Shown one piece after another: positions 15,101 to 21,691 of a stretch of DNA of 22,243 nucleotides. How positions within the stretch are numbered: the stretch's first letter is position 1; every line of letters starts with the position of its first letter. Position numbers and translations under genes: made by a program. Source of the DNA: Collinsella sp. GTDB lineage: Bacteria; Actinomycetota; Coriobacteriia; Coriobacteriales; Coriobacteriaceae. The stretch is from contig DYAA01000055.1 of assembly GCA_019419405.1 (NCBI GenBank), forward strand, positions 1-22,243, written 5' to 3'. A model generated the notes under the pieces. The model saw only the letters and a program-made list of their open reading frames with translations. It made no database searches and was not told where the DNA came from.

Positions 15101-15517
15101 CTTAATCTTAAGAGAACCGTTTAAACTCTCGTCAGCCCTGCTCTTCATGGTTATAGTCGTTGTGCCGACTTTGGTGGGACTAATTGTCAACACCCAATCA
15201 CGTGATTTATAGCTCACTTTAGCGATATCCTCATCAGACGATGTGATATCGATATCACTAGGGTCAATGGGCGCCCATTCGTGATTTTTATTAAAAAAGG
15301 AAAGCCTTCCTTTCACCGTCTGTCCAACAGCGACATCAAATTCTGACCACACATCGCCTGTAGACGAATCGTATGGGAGAAACGATGCACCCATGGAACC
15401 ATCCTGCGACTCCAGCATGACAGCATCCGCATGCGGGGCGGCCACCGTCAGCCCAAACGTTGCCGCCGTTAAAGCAACGCAGATGCCTGCGGCTATCCTC
15501 CAAAACCCTTTTCTCAT
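12176..15517 (-). CDS. Large cell-wall-anchored protein with bacterial Ig-like (Big_2) repeats
   Basis: The protein, about 1113 residues, is exported and probably sortase-anchored. It starts with a signal peptide (MRKGFWRIAAGICVALTAAT, cut after AHADA). An N-terminal region of about 500 residues, Cys-containing, is of unknown fold apart from an Ig-like start. Five tandem Ig-like domains follow (roughly 510-935), each with the WSSSN/D...VATV...G.ATITA pattern, then a non-repeat domain, a Thr/Lys/Pro-rich spacer and the sorting signal LANTG (about 1080), a hydrophobic helix and the tail MRKHLER. LANTG replaces the usual LPxTG. It likely acts in adhesion or surface display. An upstream in-frame GTG at 15562 would place 15 residues before the signal peptide and has a badly placed binding site; the ATG at 15517 follows AGGGGA very closely, so the start is not certain. 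A G9 tract lies in the apparent promoter. Confidence 0.88.
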   Translation of the reverse strand: MRKGFWRIAAGICVALTAATFGLTVAAPHADAVMLESQDGSMGASFLPYDSSTGDVWSEFDVAVGQTVKGRLSFFNKNHEWAPIDPSDIDITSSDEDIAKVSYKSRDWVLTISPTKVGTTTITMKSRADESLNGSLKIKSVANVNPIKVSFVSYDQSGATTTTATLGYTDDCPQKCGNTHYALLEGTVYVRPKDETRAATYFEIKEDPSKDSKVQARVNSNYYSYGTSELSASLQLEALAKDAKEAKVLVDYCNGETETKKLCDVVTENQEPGFNERGNKKQKMLVGDSSYLSAILNVSPNEALKACQRAHWDALVSSVTYSLESSDVVELTDGENSFKAIKPGTVKAHARDGLGNDHPFEIEVVDPAEVSLSKAKFVSSDYTFPCEVSSDSISKDWLWLECDRGFEYPKGVLSKSAEELMDSYAGAKYSFTSDNPDVLEAKGPMFNGGSYLGYLVPHSYGDATVSMYLGGRLCDTMTVHVVKPGEEPAKTTVSITDGYSTSMDKGTTQQLKAKVSPDDKASKVVWSSSNESVLTVDGNGLVIAVGDGNATITATVDGVSATTDTITVTTPVVRVSSVSLSASNLKLAVGGEPSTLTATVEPNNATNKNVSWSSSDPEVATVADGVVTPVKAGAATITVTTEDGEYSATCKVTVIQPATGITLDKQKVTLVGAATEQLKATVVPAEADQTVVWKSSNDSVATVDQTGKVTSVSKGAATITASTEDGTYSQDCAVTVSNPATNLTVDQTALNLKKGEEHTVKISLVGALAGEVDETKLALDNTGASKAFKVVDNGDGSYTVTALKTGSGSFVITAESLSQTVSVTVTNPVQKVELDKTSLSFTVGDASVKLSATVSPADADDTTVSWASSDSSIATVKDGVVTPLKAGTATITATCGDKTTTCTVTVAARTIAGVAGGDGTDVSVSAENNAAAGIAQNNSVSLVVEEPTNLTDAANATISGLEQGSTKVADKLDIKLLKDGEVIEDYEGMSFIVRVKMTAAMKALTNLKVLYVAEDGSTQAMDTWTEGDYLCFRTSHFSTYVVTGEEAKGEPTQPATPSQPGQQTTTKVTKKSAKTTKGTLANTGDQALAVAFIMAVVGASLIAFALMRKHLER

Positions 15518-15579
15518 TCCCCTAAGTCCAATCTCTCGTGAAAAAACGCAGCATTCTCCCACACCTTAAAATTGGCTTA

Positions 15580-15609
15580 AGGATACCCCCCCCCAACGAG
15601 CACTTGCAA
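15580..15609 (-). promoter_or_regulatory. Promoter of the Ig-repeat gene with a G9 tract in the spacer
   Basis: On the minus strand TTGCAA (15609-15604) and TATCCT (15585-15580) are 18 bases apart, each matching 4 of 6 consensus bases. Nine of the spacer bases, 15594-15586, are an uninterrupted G run. Loss or gain of one G by slipped-strand mispairing would change the spacing to 17 or 19 and so change promoter strength. The boxes are only fair matches; the G tract itself is certain in this sequence. Confidence 0.5.
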
Positions 15610-15702
15610 GCTAACGTTTTCCAGAAGGGGCAAATTAACGGCAAGCGACATTTCTGCAATATACCATCATCCGCTGAAGTGTGACTTTCCCGACGCTCCC
15701 AC

Positions 15703-15740
15703 GCAAAAGCCCCGTTGATAAACGCGTTACCAACGGGGCT
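15703..15740 (-). terminator. Terminator downstream of purB; copy B of the terminator repeat
   Basis: On the minus strand AGCCCCGTTGGTAA, a short loop, then TATCAACGGGGCT is followed by TTTT. With the bases up to 15767 it is about 88% identical to 12101-12166. It lies about 75 bases after the purB stop and separates purB from the promoter of the Ig-repeat gene. Confidence 0.85.
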
Positions 15741-15778
15741 TGGGCTGAAAGGCCGAGCTTCAACGGAGGCCGAAAGTA

Positions 15779-15815
15779 AACTGATCGGTTTGACTTCGTC
15801 CCCAATCGATCAGTT
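15779..15815 (-). terminator. Hairpin overlapping the purB stop codon
   Basis: AACTGATCG, beginning with the first two bases after T of the stop TAA, pairs with CGATCAGTT over 9 bp. It is followed by TACTTT, so it is a weak terminator at best. The stronger hairpin at 15703-15740 lies just downstream, so the two could act in tandem or this one may protect the mRNA 3' end. Confidence 0.45.
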
Positions 15816-17157
15816 AGAACTCGAGCTGCTCCAGGCGATCGAAGACTGTGTCGATGCGGGTGAGGAAGTCCCGCGGGTCAAAGATCTCGTCGAGCTTCTC
15901 CTGGCTGACGGTGCAGCGCGGATCAGCCTCGAGACGCTCCTTAAAGGTGGGACCGGAGACGCAATCCTGCACCTCGTGCCAGGTAGCCATGGCGTTTTCC
16001 TGCACGATCGCATAGGCATCTTCGCGGGTGATGCCCGTATCGACGAGGGCCAGCAGGACCTTGGAGGAGAAGATGAGACCGCGGGTCTTGTTGAGGTTGG
16101 CCATCATGCGAGCCGGATACAGCTGCAGGCCGTCGATAACGCGAATGAGACACTGGAACATGTGGTCGAGCGCGATGAAGCTATCGGCCTGGGCGACGCG
16201 CTCGGCAGAGGAGTGCGAAATGTCGCGCTCGTGCCACAGGGCGACATTGTCGAAGGCGACCTGGGCGTTGGACTTCACGATGCGCGACAGGCCGCAGACC
16301 TTCTCCATGGTGATGGGGTTGCGCTTGTGCGGCATGGCGGAGCTGCCCTTTTGGCCCTTGCGGAAGGGCTCCTCGGCCTCGAGTGTATCGGTCTTCTGCA
16401 GGTTGCGGACCTCGGTCGCGATGCGCTCGCAGGTGGCCGCTGTAGTGGCAAGCACGCCGGCAAGATAGGCGTGGTGATCGCGGCTGATGACCTGCGTGGA
16501 CAGCGGGTCGTGAACCAGACCCAGGTGCTCACAGACGTACTCCTCGACGAACGGCTCGATGGAGCTGTAGGTGCCGACGGCACCGGAGATGGCACCGAAG
16601 GCAACGTTCTTGCGAGCATCCTCAAGACGATCAAGGTCGCGCTTGAGTTCCCATGCCCAAGAGCCAAACTTCATGCCGAAGGTCATCGGCTCAGCATGGA
16701 TGCCATGGGTGCGTCCGGCGCAGAGCGTATTGCGCTCCTCGAAGGCGCGGCGCTTGCAGATCACGCCGAGCTTCTTGACGTCCTCGATAATCAGGTCACA
16801 CGCCTGAGTAAGCTGATAGCACAGAGCAGTATCACCCAGGTCGGAGCTGGTCATACCGTAGTGAACCCAGCGACTAGGCTTGGGCTCGCCCTCGGGAACA
16901 TCGGCGTCGATATATTCCTTCATGTTGGTCAGGAAGGCGATGACATCGTGGCGCGTGACCTCCTCGATCTCATCGACCTTCGCCTTCTCAAAGTTGGCAT
17001 GGTCGCGGATCCACTGGGCTTCGTCTTTAGAAATGCCGATCTTGCCGAGCTCCGCCTGGGCCTCGCAGGCCAGAACCTCGATCTCCTGCCAAATGGCATA
17101 CTTGTTCTCGAGGGAGAAGATGTGTCCCATCTCCGGGCGGGTATAGCGATCGATCAT
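15814..17157 (-). CDS. purB: Adenylosuccinate lyase
   Basis: The 447-residue cytoplasmic enzyme cleaves fumarate from SAICAR (the product of PurC, encoded at 4159-5046) and from adenylosuccinate, so it acts twice in purine synthesis. Fumarase/aspartase superfamily motifs are intact: MTSSDLGDTA (about 102-111), GRTHGIHAEPMTFG (about 148-161, with the catalytic His region), and the signature GSSAMPHKRNP (271-281) on the mobile active-site loop. Length is normal. The frame is open to 17223, but the ATG at 17157 has AAGGAG 5 bases upstream and gives the usual N-terminus (MIDRYTRPEM). The gene is alone between tRNA-Gly and the Ig-repeat gene; purC is 10 kb away, so the pathway genes are scattered here. 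Confidence 0.97.
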   Translation of the reverse strand: MIDRYTRPEMGHIFSLENKYAIWQEIEVLACEAQAELGKIGISKDEAQWIRDHANFEKAKVDEIEEVTRHDVIAFLTNMKEYIDADVPEGEPKPSRWVHYGMTSSDLGDTALCYQLTQACDLIIEDVKKLGVICKRRAFEERNTLCAGRTHGIHAEPMTFGMKFGSWAWELKRDLDRLEDARKNVAFGAISGAVGTYSSIEPFVEEYVCEHLGLVHDPLSTQVISRDHHAYLAGVLATTAATCERIATEVRNLQKTDTLEAEEPFRKGQKGSSAMPHKRNPITMEKVCGLSRIVKSNAQVAFDNVALWHERDISHSSAERVAQADSFIALDHMFQCLIRVIDGLQLYPARMMANLNKTRGLIFSSKVLLALVDTGITREDAYAIVQENAMATWHEVQDCVSGPTFKERLEADPRCTVSQEKLDEIFDPRDFLTRIDTVFDRLEQLEF

Positions 17158-17201
17158 AGCGGCTCCTTTTTGGTTATTGGCACGTTGGTCGTAACCCAAC
17201 C

Positions 17202-17207
17202 ATTGTA
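17202..17207 (-). promoter_or_regulatory. Candidate -10 box of purB
   Basis: TACAAT on the minus strand lies 45 bases before the purB start, leaving a short leader with the AAGGAG site. I see no convincing -35 hexamer at 16-18 bases, so a regulator or an upstream promoter may be involved. Confidence 0.35.
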
Positions 17208-17259
17208 CCGTGCGCAGGTGCAAGTATGGGCAGCAGGCATGAACCTAACATTTTGGAAT

Positions 17260-17317
17260 TGGAGCGGGCAACGGGACGTCCGCGTATTTGCTTCGCAAAT
17301 CCGCACCGGCTGCGGTC
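17260..17317 (-). repeat. Displaced copy 1 of the tRNA-Gly 3' end plus hairpin tail (58 bp)
   Basis: The first 18 bases are identical to the 3' end of the tRNA-Gly gene (17582-17599, including CCA), then the sequence leaves the tRNA inside the T-loop and continues into a hairpin ATTTG-CTTCG-CAAAT and a CCGC...GCGG stem. The full 58 bases recur at 17390-17447 with one mismatch. Confidence 0.9.
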
Positions 17318-17389
17318 AATCTCCTCGGATTCACGGAAACGATGGGAAGACTTTGTTGAATTGTCCGTCCCAAGGTCTCCCGCGCTCGA

Positions 17390-17447
17390 TGGAGCGGGCA
17401 ACGGGACATCCGCGTATTTGCTTCGCAAATCCGCACCGGCTGCGGTC
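17390..17447 (-). repeat. Displaced copy 2 of the tRNA-Gly 3' end plus hairpin tail (58 bp)
   Basis: This is the second copy of the unit at 17260-17317, differing only at 17408 (A for G). The unit starts are 130 bases apart, and this copy starts 192 bases from the real tRNA 3' end. It leads directly into the hairpin cluster at 17444-17525. Confidence 0.9.
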
Positions 17448-17525
17448 GCCTATCGGCGACCTTGCCTGCTCGCTATAAACGCTTCGCGTTTATTTAACGC
17501 TCGCACCCTGGCGGGTTCGAGTCCC
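17444..17525. repeat. Stacked hairpins ending in a T-arm sequence
   Basis: Two perfect hairpins, GGTCGCC-TATC-GGCGACC (17444-17461) and ATAAACGC-TTC-GCGTTTAT (17475-17493), are followed by GGGTTCGAGTCCC (17513-17525), a tRNA T-arm in the orientation opposite to the tRNA-Gly gene. The order of parts matches 1926-2053 beside tRNA-Lys. Confidence 0.8.
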
Positions 17526-17537
17526 GGCACTTTATTG

Positions 17538-17570
17538 AAAAAAGCACGGCACCGTGATGGCGCCGTGCTT
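17538..17570 (-). terminator. Terminator of tRNA-Gly
   Basis: On the minus strand AAGCACGGCGCC, loop ATCAC, GGTGCCGTGCTT is followed by T residues. The 12-bp stem has one G-T pair. It begins 12 bases after the encoded CCA of the tRNA. Confidence 0.9.
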
Positions 17571-17581
17571 GTGCTTTTTAC

Positions 17582-17656
17582 TGGAGCGGGCAACGGGACT
17601 CGAACCCGCGAGTGTCAGCTTGGGAAGCTGATGCCTTACCACTTGGCGATGCCCGC
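17582..17656 (-). tRNA. tRNA-Gly (anticodon CCC)
   Basis: The minus strand gives a full cloverleaf of 75 bases: acceptor GCGGGCA with TGCCCGC, discriminator T and encoded CCA, D-arm GCCAAGTGGTAAGGC, anticodon stem TCAGC/GCTGA around loop TTCCCAA, so anticodon CCC reading GGG, and T-arm CGCGGG-TTCGAGT-CCCG. Unlike the tRNA-Lys gene in this window it encodes CCA exactly. Confidence 0.96.
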
Positions 17657-17669
17657 TTGTGTGTTGGCT

Positions 17670-17699
17670 AGTATAACGCGGTTGTCTTGTTCGATACAA
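17670..17699 (-). promoter_or_regulatory. Promoter of tRNA-Gly
   Basis: On the minus strand TTGTAT (17699-17694) and TATACT (17675-17670) are 18 bases apart; the -10 matches 5 of 6 consensus bases. Transcription would start about 7 bases before the tRNA 5' end, as expected for a single tRNA gene. Confidence 0.65.
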
Positions 17700-17721
17700 G
17701 GGTGGCGATGCTTGTTTTAGC

Positions 17722-17760
17722 TGTGGAGATTCGTTTGATAATCGCATCAATTGTGGAGAT
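17722..17760 (+). promoter_or_regulatory. Direct repeats around a possible -10 of the adhesin gene
   Basis: TGTGGAGAT occurs at 17722-17730 and again at 17752-17760, exactly 30 bases (about three helical turns) apart on the same face of the helix. A GATAAT box (17737-17742) lies between them, about 210 bases upstream of the adhesin start. The -35 is poor (TTGTTT at 19 bases). The arrangement could be a regulator site. The rest of 17657-17953 holds only the tRNA-Gly promoter and the adhesin ribosome binding site. Confidence 0.3.
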
Positions 17761-17953
17761 GAGGACCTTTGGCCTCCTGTTCTCCTTATCTTCTACCTGC
17801 GCTTTTGCCTGATTGTTGTATTTGAGCTCAATTTGTCAGGAATTGGGCAAGCTTTTGGTCAGGCTCCGGTACTTACCCGCATGAACCTCGGGGGTAGCCT
17901 CATCCTACGCGTCGCAACCTCCCCATGCGGCGCACGAGGGATAAGGAGCAGCC

Positions 17954-20900
17954 ATGTCCAACGCACCCACGCACTCTGTCCACAGCGCAATCGCAACAGG
18001 CCCGCTGCTCCTGCTCCTCTTCCTGCTGTTCGGCTGCCTGGCACCGGGAGTCGCATTTGCCGTCGATGGCTACGACCAGCTCGGCTTCCGTACTATTAGC
18101 GATGATTGTGGGCCCTTCTTCATCGGCAAGTATGAAGCTCAAGACGCCTCGATTGCCTACTGCATGAACCAGGAACGCCCCGGGCCCACCAAGCCGGGCG
18201 GTCCATGGCTCAACTTTGATCAAGGCTGGGTGTGGCTCGACGACGAGTTCGCGGCAATCGTTTGTCACGGATATCCTACCGCCACGTCGTTTGGCGGTTA
18301 CCGTCTTTCACCCGATCGCGCCCGCGCCGCCACCCAGCTTGCCGTATGGATGCTCAACGGCACTACCCATGTCGACGGCACCTACTCCTACACGACCGCT
18401 CAGGGCAAAACCAAGAGTGGGCACTTTACCGCCGACAATGAAGTCGTGGCGGCTGCGCGGTGGCTCCACGACAGCGCAAAATCAGGAAGCATCAAAGCCG
18501 CTCCGCACCGCGCGCGGCGCTATCTGGGAACCGTATCGGGCGGCAGCAGACGTCAAGACATGCTCTATGTACTGCCGGCGGTCTCTGTTTCCTTCCAAAA
18601 GCAGTCTGCAAACGCTGCCATTACCAGCGGAAACAATACTTATCAGTTTGACGGGGCAACATTCGATGTTTTTGAGAGCGCCAGCGGCGCGCGTGTCGGC
18701 ACCGTCCAGATGGACAGCAACGGTCGAGCGCAGGCAACACTCCTACCCAACACGGCATACTACCTAGTTGAGACAACAGCGCCAGCTGGTTATATCCCCC
18801 GGCACGATCACATTGCCTTTACCACGACGGATAACGGCGGATACGTCACCATTGATGAACAACCCGGCACCATTACCTTGCGCATTGTAAAGCTCGACGC
18901 CGCAACGAATGCAGGCCCCCAAGTTGGGGCTTCGCTCGCAGGAGCAGAATTCGTGTGCGTATCGCAATCAACCCCTGGATGGACACAAACTCTCAGGACC
19001 GATGAAAGCGGTCGAGCTACCCTCACCGATGTCCCCCTGGGAACCTTTACCATCTATGAATCGAAGGCGCCCGAGGGCTATTTGCCCTCCGGTGACAGTT
19101 GGTCTTACACCGTTGGAGCCGACCAACTCGGCGATTCAGGCGTGGTCGAGATCGAATCGCGCGTTTCCGATATCCCCATTGCGTTTGACCTTGAGATTTC
19201 AAAATTCAAGGACTACGGCAATAGCGATCAATCCGGCCTGGAGCAGCCGGCAGGAGATGTTGTCTTTGAGGTTGTCAGTAACAGCTCTCAGCAGGTTGTT
19301 GGCACACTGACCACAAACATCTATGGCTTTGCCTCCACCAAAGATCAGCCCGAAGCATGGTTTGGCGCAGGCAAGCGACCCGCCGGTGTCCACGGAGCCA
19401 TCCCATACGACCGCGCCGGCTACACCGTTCGTGAGGTTCCGGAAACCGTCCCAGAGGGTTTTAAACGTGCAGGGGAATGGACCGTCGAGGCCAATCAGAT
19501 TTCCGACGGCGCCGAGCTTCAATATATCGTGGACAACCACGCTCTGTCGACGCATCTCCAGATTGTAAAACGCGATGCCCAAACAGGCGCTTCTGTTCCC
19601 CTAGTCGGATTCACCTTCCAACTCCTCGACAGCAATCACAAACCTGTCTCACAAACTTGCTGGCATCCAGCACATAACGTAATGGACACCTTTACGACTG
19701 ACGCGACCGGGACCGTCACACTGCCCGAATCGCTCGTGCCGGGCACCTATTATGTACGCGAAACCTCGGCCAAAGAGCCCTATCTTGTCGGCAAAGAGAT
19801 CGAGGTAAACATACCCGCCGACATGAACCTAACGCCCGTTGCAATCGCCTCGTATTATGACCACGCCGCGACCGGAAACATCAGGATCGTTAAAACCGAT
19901 GTCGTAGACGGCAGCAGCCTCGCGGGCGCCATCTTTGAGATCCGTGCCTCGGGTGATATCGTGCGCCCCGATGGTAGCATTGCCGCGCTCGACGGTGAGA
20001 CCGTCGCGACCGTCGCGACGGATGAAACTGGAGAGGCACGCGCGGACGACCTCCCGCTGGGATCTGGCACCGCACGCTACGAGGTTGTCGAGACTCAAGC
20101 GCCGGCAGGCTTCTTACTCGACCGGACGCCCCATATCGTAAACCTCGCTTATGCCGACCAAAAAACGCCCGTTGTAGAAGCACGGCTTAACGTATCCAAC
20201 GATTACATCAAGGTTGATATCTCCAAGGTCGATGCAAGCGGAGAGCAGGAAGTGGAAGGTGCACAGCTCACCTTATATGGTCCCGATAAAACCGAAATAG
20301 ACTCCTGGACCTCATCCGACAAGCCGCACCGCATCGAACATCTTGCACCCGGCACCTACTCGTTGCGCGAAACGATGTCTCCGCGGACCTATGACCTTGC
20401 CGAGGAGATAACGTTTGAAATAAAGGATACGGGAGAAGTCCAATCCGTCGCGATGAAGGATGCGCCCATCGAGATCAAAGGACAGGTCGACAAGCGTCAG
20501 GAACCTGTCCAACCTATCGGGAAGGGTCTGCTGGCCAACGGCGATGGTAAAAATCGCGCCGCGACGCAAACCAATACGGACGGACTTTTCTCCTATACCA
20601 TCGACGCTCGAAACGATTCAGCTACCTGGGTTGATGAGTTTACGATTACCGATGATCTTGAGTGCGCCAAAGACGGCACGGCGAGATTCGTCTCAATCGA
20701 AACCCCCGTCGCCATCGGCGACCTCAACGGTCTGTGCAACGTGTGGTATCGCACGACGCCGTTGGACTCGACAGACGTCGATGAGCCGGCAAACGCGACG
20801 CTTGACGATGGGCACGAAAATCCTTGGCTTGAGTCCGACGAAGTAAAAGAGAGTCTGGGTGAAGATTGCCGCCTCGTCGATTACGACGGCTGGCACCTCT

Positions 20901-21385
20901 GGAAGGCGGATGTCTCGACCACGGAATCCGCCACACTCGAGGCGAAAGAACTCGACCTTGCATCCAATACCGTCGTGACGGGCATTCGCATTGAATACGG
21001 TGCAGTAGCCGCCGACTTTACGACTCGAAGCGATACGGATTCTTGGACCCGTGATGATCTCAAAGATGAGCACGACGACCTTGACGATGCCAAAGCAATC
21101 CTTGGCACAGATGCTCGGGGCGCAGTCGTGCACATGCAGGCAACGTCGGCTTACACACCCCAAACTGCACTCACCAACAGCGCACGCGTCGATCTTTGCC
21201 GCAACGGCGGCGGCGATAAACTTGAGTCACATGACGAGGACAGTGTCATTCAACGCTGTACCCTACCGCAGGACCTACCGGCAACAGGATCAGCTCCCAT
21301 CGCCGCTTGCATCACCGCGCTCCTGACCTCGGGTGCCGCAGCCCTATGGTTCGCTCGCCTTAGGTCAATCCCAAAGAAGCGCTAG
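17954..21385 (+). CDS. Thioester-domain/Cna-B-repeat surface adhesin with LPATG sorting signal
   Basis: The 1143-residue protein is exported (signal peptide about 1-36, ending AFA) and predicted to be sortase-linked through LPATG (1108-1112), followed by a hydrophobic helix and the tail LRSIPKKR. The N-terminal head is a thioester domain: AYCMNQERPGP with Cys70 and ATQLAVWML with Gln128 are the pair that forms the internal Cys-Gln thioester used for covalent attachment to host targets. About six Cna-B/SpaA-type repeats follow (from about residue 230 to 840), each opening like LRIVKLDA or LQIVKRDA and closing with an ETxAPAGY-like E-box, the pattern behind Lys-Asn isopeptide bonds. A last domain (about 840-1100) resembles pilin backbone C-terminal domains. 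The ATG has AAGGAG 5 bases upstream. It is the only plus-strand protein gene here; it could be a pilus tip or a stand-alone adhesin. Confidence 0.93.
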   Translation: MSNAPTHSVHSAIATGPLLLLLFLLFGCLAPGVAFAVDGYDQLGFRTISDDCGPFFIGKYEAQDASIAYCMNQERPGPTKPGGPWLNFDQGWVWLDDEFAAIVCHGYPTATSFGGYRLSPDRARAATQLAVWMLNGTTHVDGTYSYTTAQGKTKSGHFTADNEVVAAARWLHDSAKSGSIKAAPHRARRYLGTVSGGSRRQDMLYVLPAVSVSFQKQSANAAITSGNNTYQFDGATFDVFESASGARVGTVQMDSNGRAQATLLPNTAYYLVETTAPAGYIPRHDHIAFTTTDNGGYVTIDEQPGTITLRIVKLDAATNAGPQVGASLAGAEFVCVSQSTPGWTQTLRTDESGRATLTDVPLGTFTIYESKAPEGYLPSGDSWSYTVGADQLGDSGVVEIESRVSDIPIAFDLEISKFKDYGNSDQSGLEQPAGDVVFEVVSNSSQQVVGTLTTNIYGFASTKDQPEAWFGAGKRPAGVHGAIPYDRAGYTVREVPETVPEGFKRAGEWTVEANQISDGAELQYIVDNHALSTHLQIVKRDAQTGASVPLVGFTFQLLDSNHKPVSQTCWHPAHNVMDTFTTDATGTVTLPESLVPGTYYVRETSAKEPYLVGKEIEVNIPADMNLTPVAIASYYDHAATGNIRIVKTDVVDGSSLAGAIFEIRASGDIVRPDGSIAALDGETVATVATDETGEARADDLPLGSGTARYEVVETQAPAGFLLDRTPHIVNLAYADQKTPVVEARLNVSNDYIKVDISKVDASGEQEVEGAQLTLYGPDKTEIDSWTSSDKPHRIEHLAPGTYSLRETMSPRTYDLAEEITFEIKDTGEVQSVAMKDAPIEIKGQVDKRQEPVQPIGKGLLANGDGKNRAATQTNTDGLFSYTIDARNDSATWVDEFTITDDLECAKDGTARFVSIETPVAIGDLNGLCNVWYRTTPLDSTDVDEPANATLDDGHENPWLESDEVKESLGEDCRLVDYDGWHLWKADVSTTESATLEAKELDLASNTVVTGIRIEYGAVAADFTTRSDTDSWTRDDLKDEHDDLDDAKAILGTDARGAVVHMQATSAYTPQTALTNSARVDLCRNGGGDKLESHDEDSVIQRCTLPQDLPATGSAPIAACITALLTSGAAALWFARLRSIPKKR

Positions 21386-21394
21386 CGCGATGAA

Positions 21395-21430
21395 AAAGCG
21401 GGCGAGCCAGTCCCCCGGCTCGCCCGCTTT
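21395..21430. terminator. Bidirectional terminator between convergent genes
   Basis: AAAGCGGGCGAGCC, an 8-base loop, then GGCTCGCCCGCTTT form a perfect 14-bp stem. T residues follow on both strands (TTTCAAT on plus, TTTTTCA on minus). It lies 10 bases after the adhesin stop and about 20 bases from the stop of the small membrane protein on the other strand, so it can serve both. Confidence 0.9.
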
Positions 21431-21451
21431 CAATCATTTAAATCGCCGCAT

Positions 21452-21670
21452 CTACTCTGCAGACGAAGATCCACCATCAACGATTGCTTGCTCGGACTCA
21501 GGAATCCCATCGGCACCCGTGCTCTGTTCTTGCTCCACCTCTTCGCTGATTGCGGAGGCGGGGGTCGAGCCCTTCGCGCCCACGATGTAGGCAGCTCCAA
21601 ACCCTAACGCAATGGCAATCAAGGTCAAAATCACGTAGACAGGCCAATGGCGCTTAATATACGAAAACAC
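21452..21670 (-). CDS. Small single-helix membrane protein, function unknown
   Basis: The 72-residue product has a short basic start (SYIKRHW), one membrane helix (about 10-31, VYVILTLIAIALGFGAAYIV) and an acidic, Ser-rich tail of about 40 residues, probably outside the cell (EEVEQEQSTGADGIPESEQ). No family is recognised. The GTG start is supported by AAGGAG 5 bases upstream. It lies 21 bases after the M28-type peptidase stop and likely shares its transcript; the bidirectional hairpin at 21395-21430 ends it. Confidence 0.75.
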   Translation of the reverse strand: MFSYIKRHWPVYVILTLIAIALGFGAAYIVGAKGSTPASAISEEVEQEQSTGADGIPESEQAIVDGGSSSAE

Positions 21671-21691
21671 GTTGACTCCTTAGAGCTCCGT

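Noticed and set aside
15715..17478. Long plus-strand open frame opposite purB
   Set aside because: It is antisense to an intact purB and continues through the tRNA-derived repeats; it is a codon-bias artefact.
17260..17599. CRISPR-like array (three repeats with spacers)
   Set aside because: Only two full units exist, spacing is irregular (130 and 192 bases), the third repeat is a tRNA end, and no cas gene is present.
17226..17720. Plus-strand frame with repeated RAxGxP-like peptides
   Set aside because: The repeats are translations of the tRNA-Gly 3'-end copies and their hairpins, not a protein.
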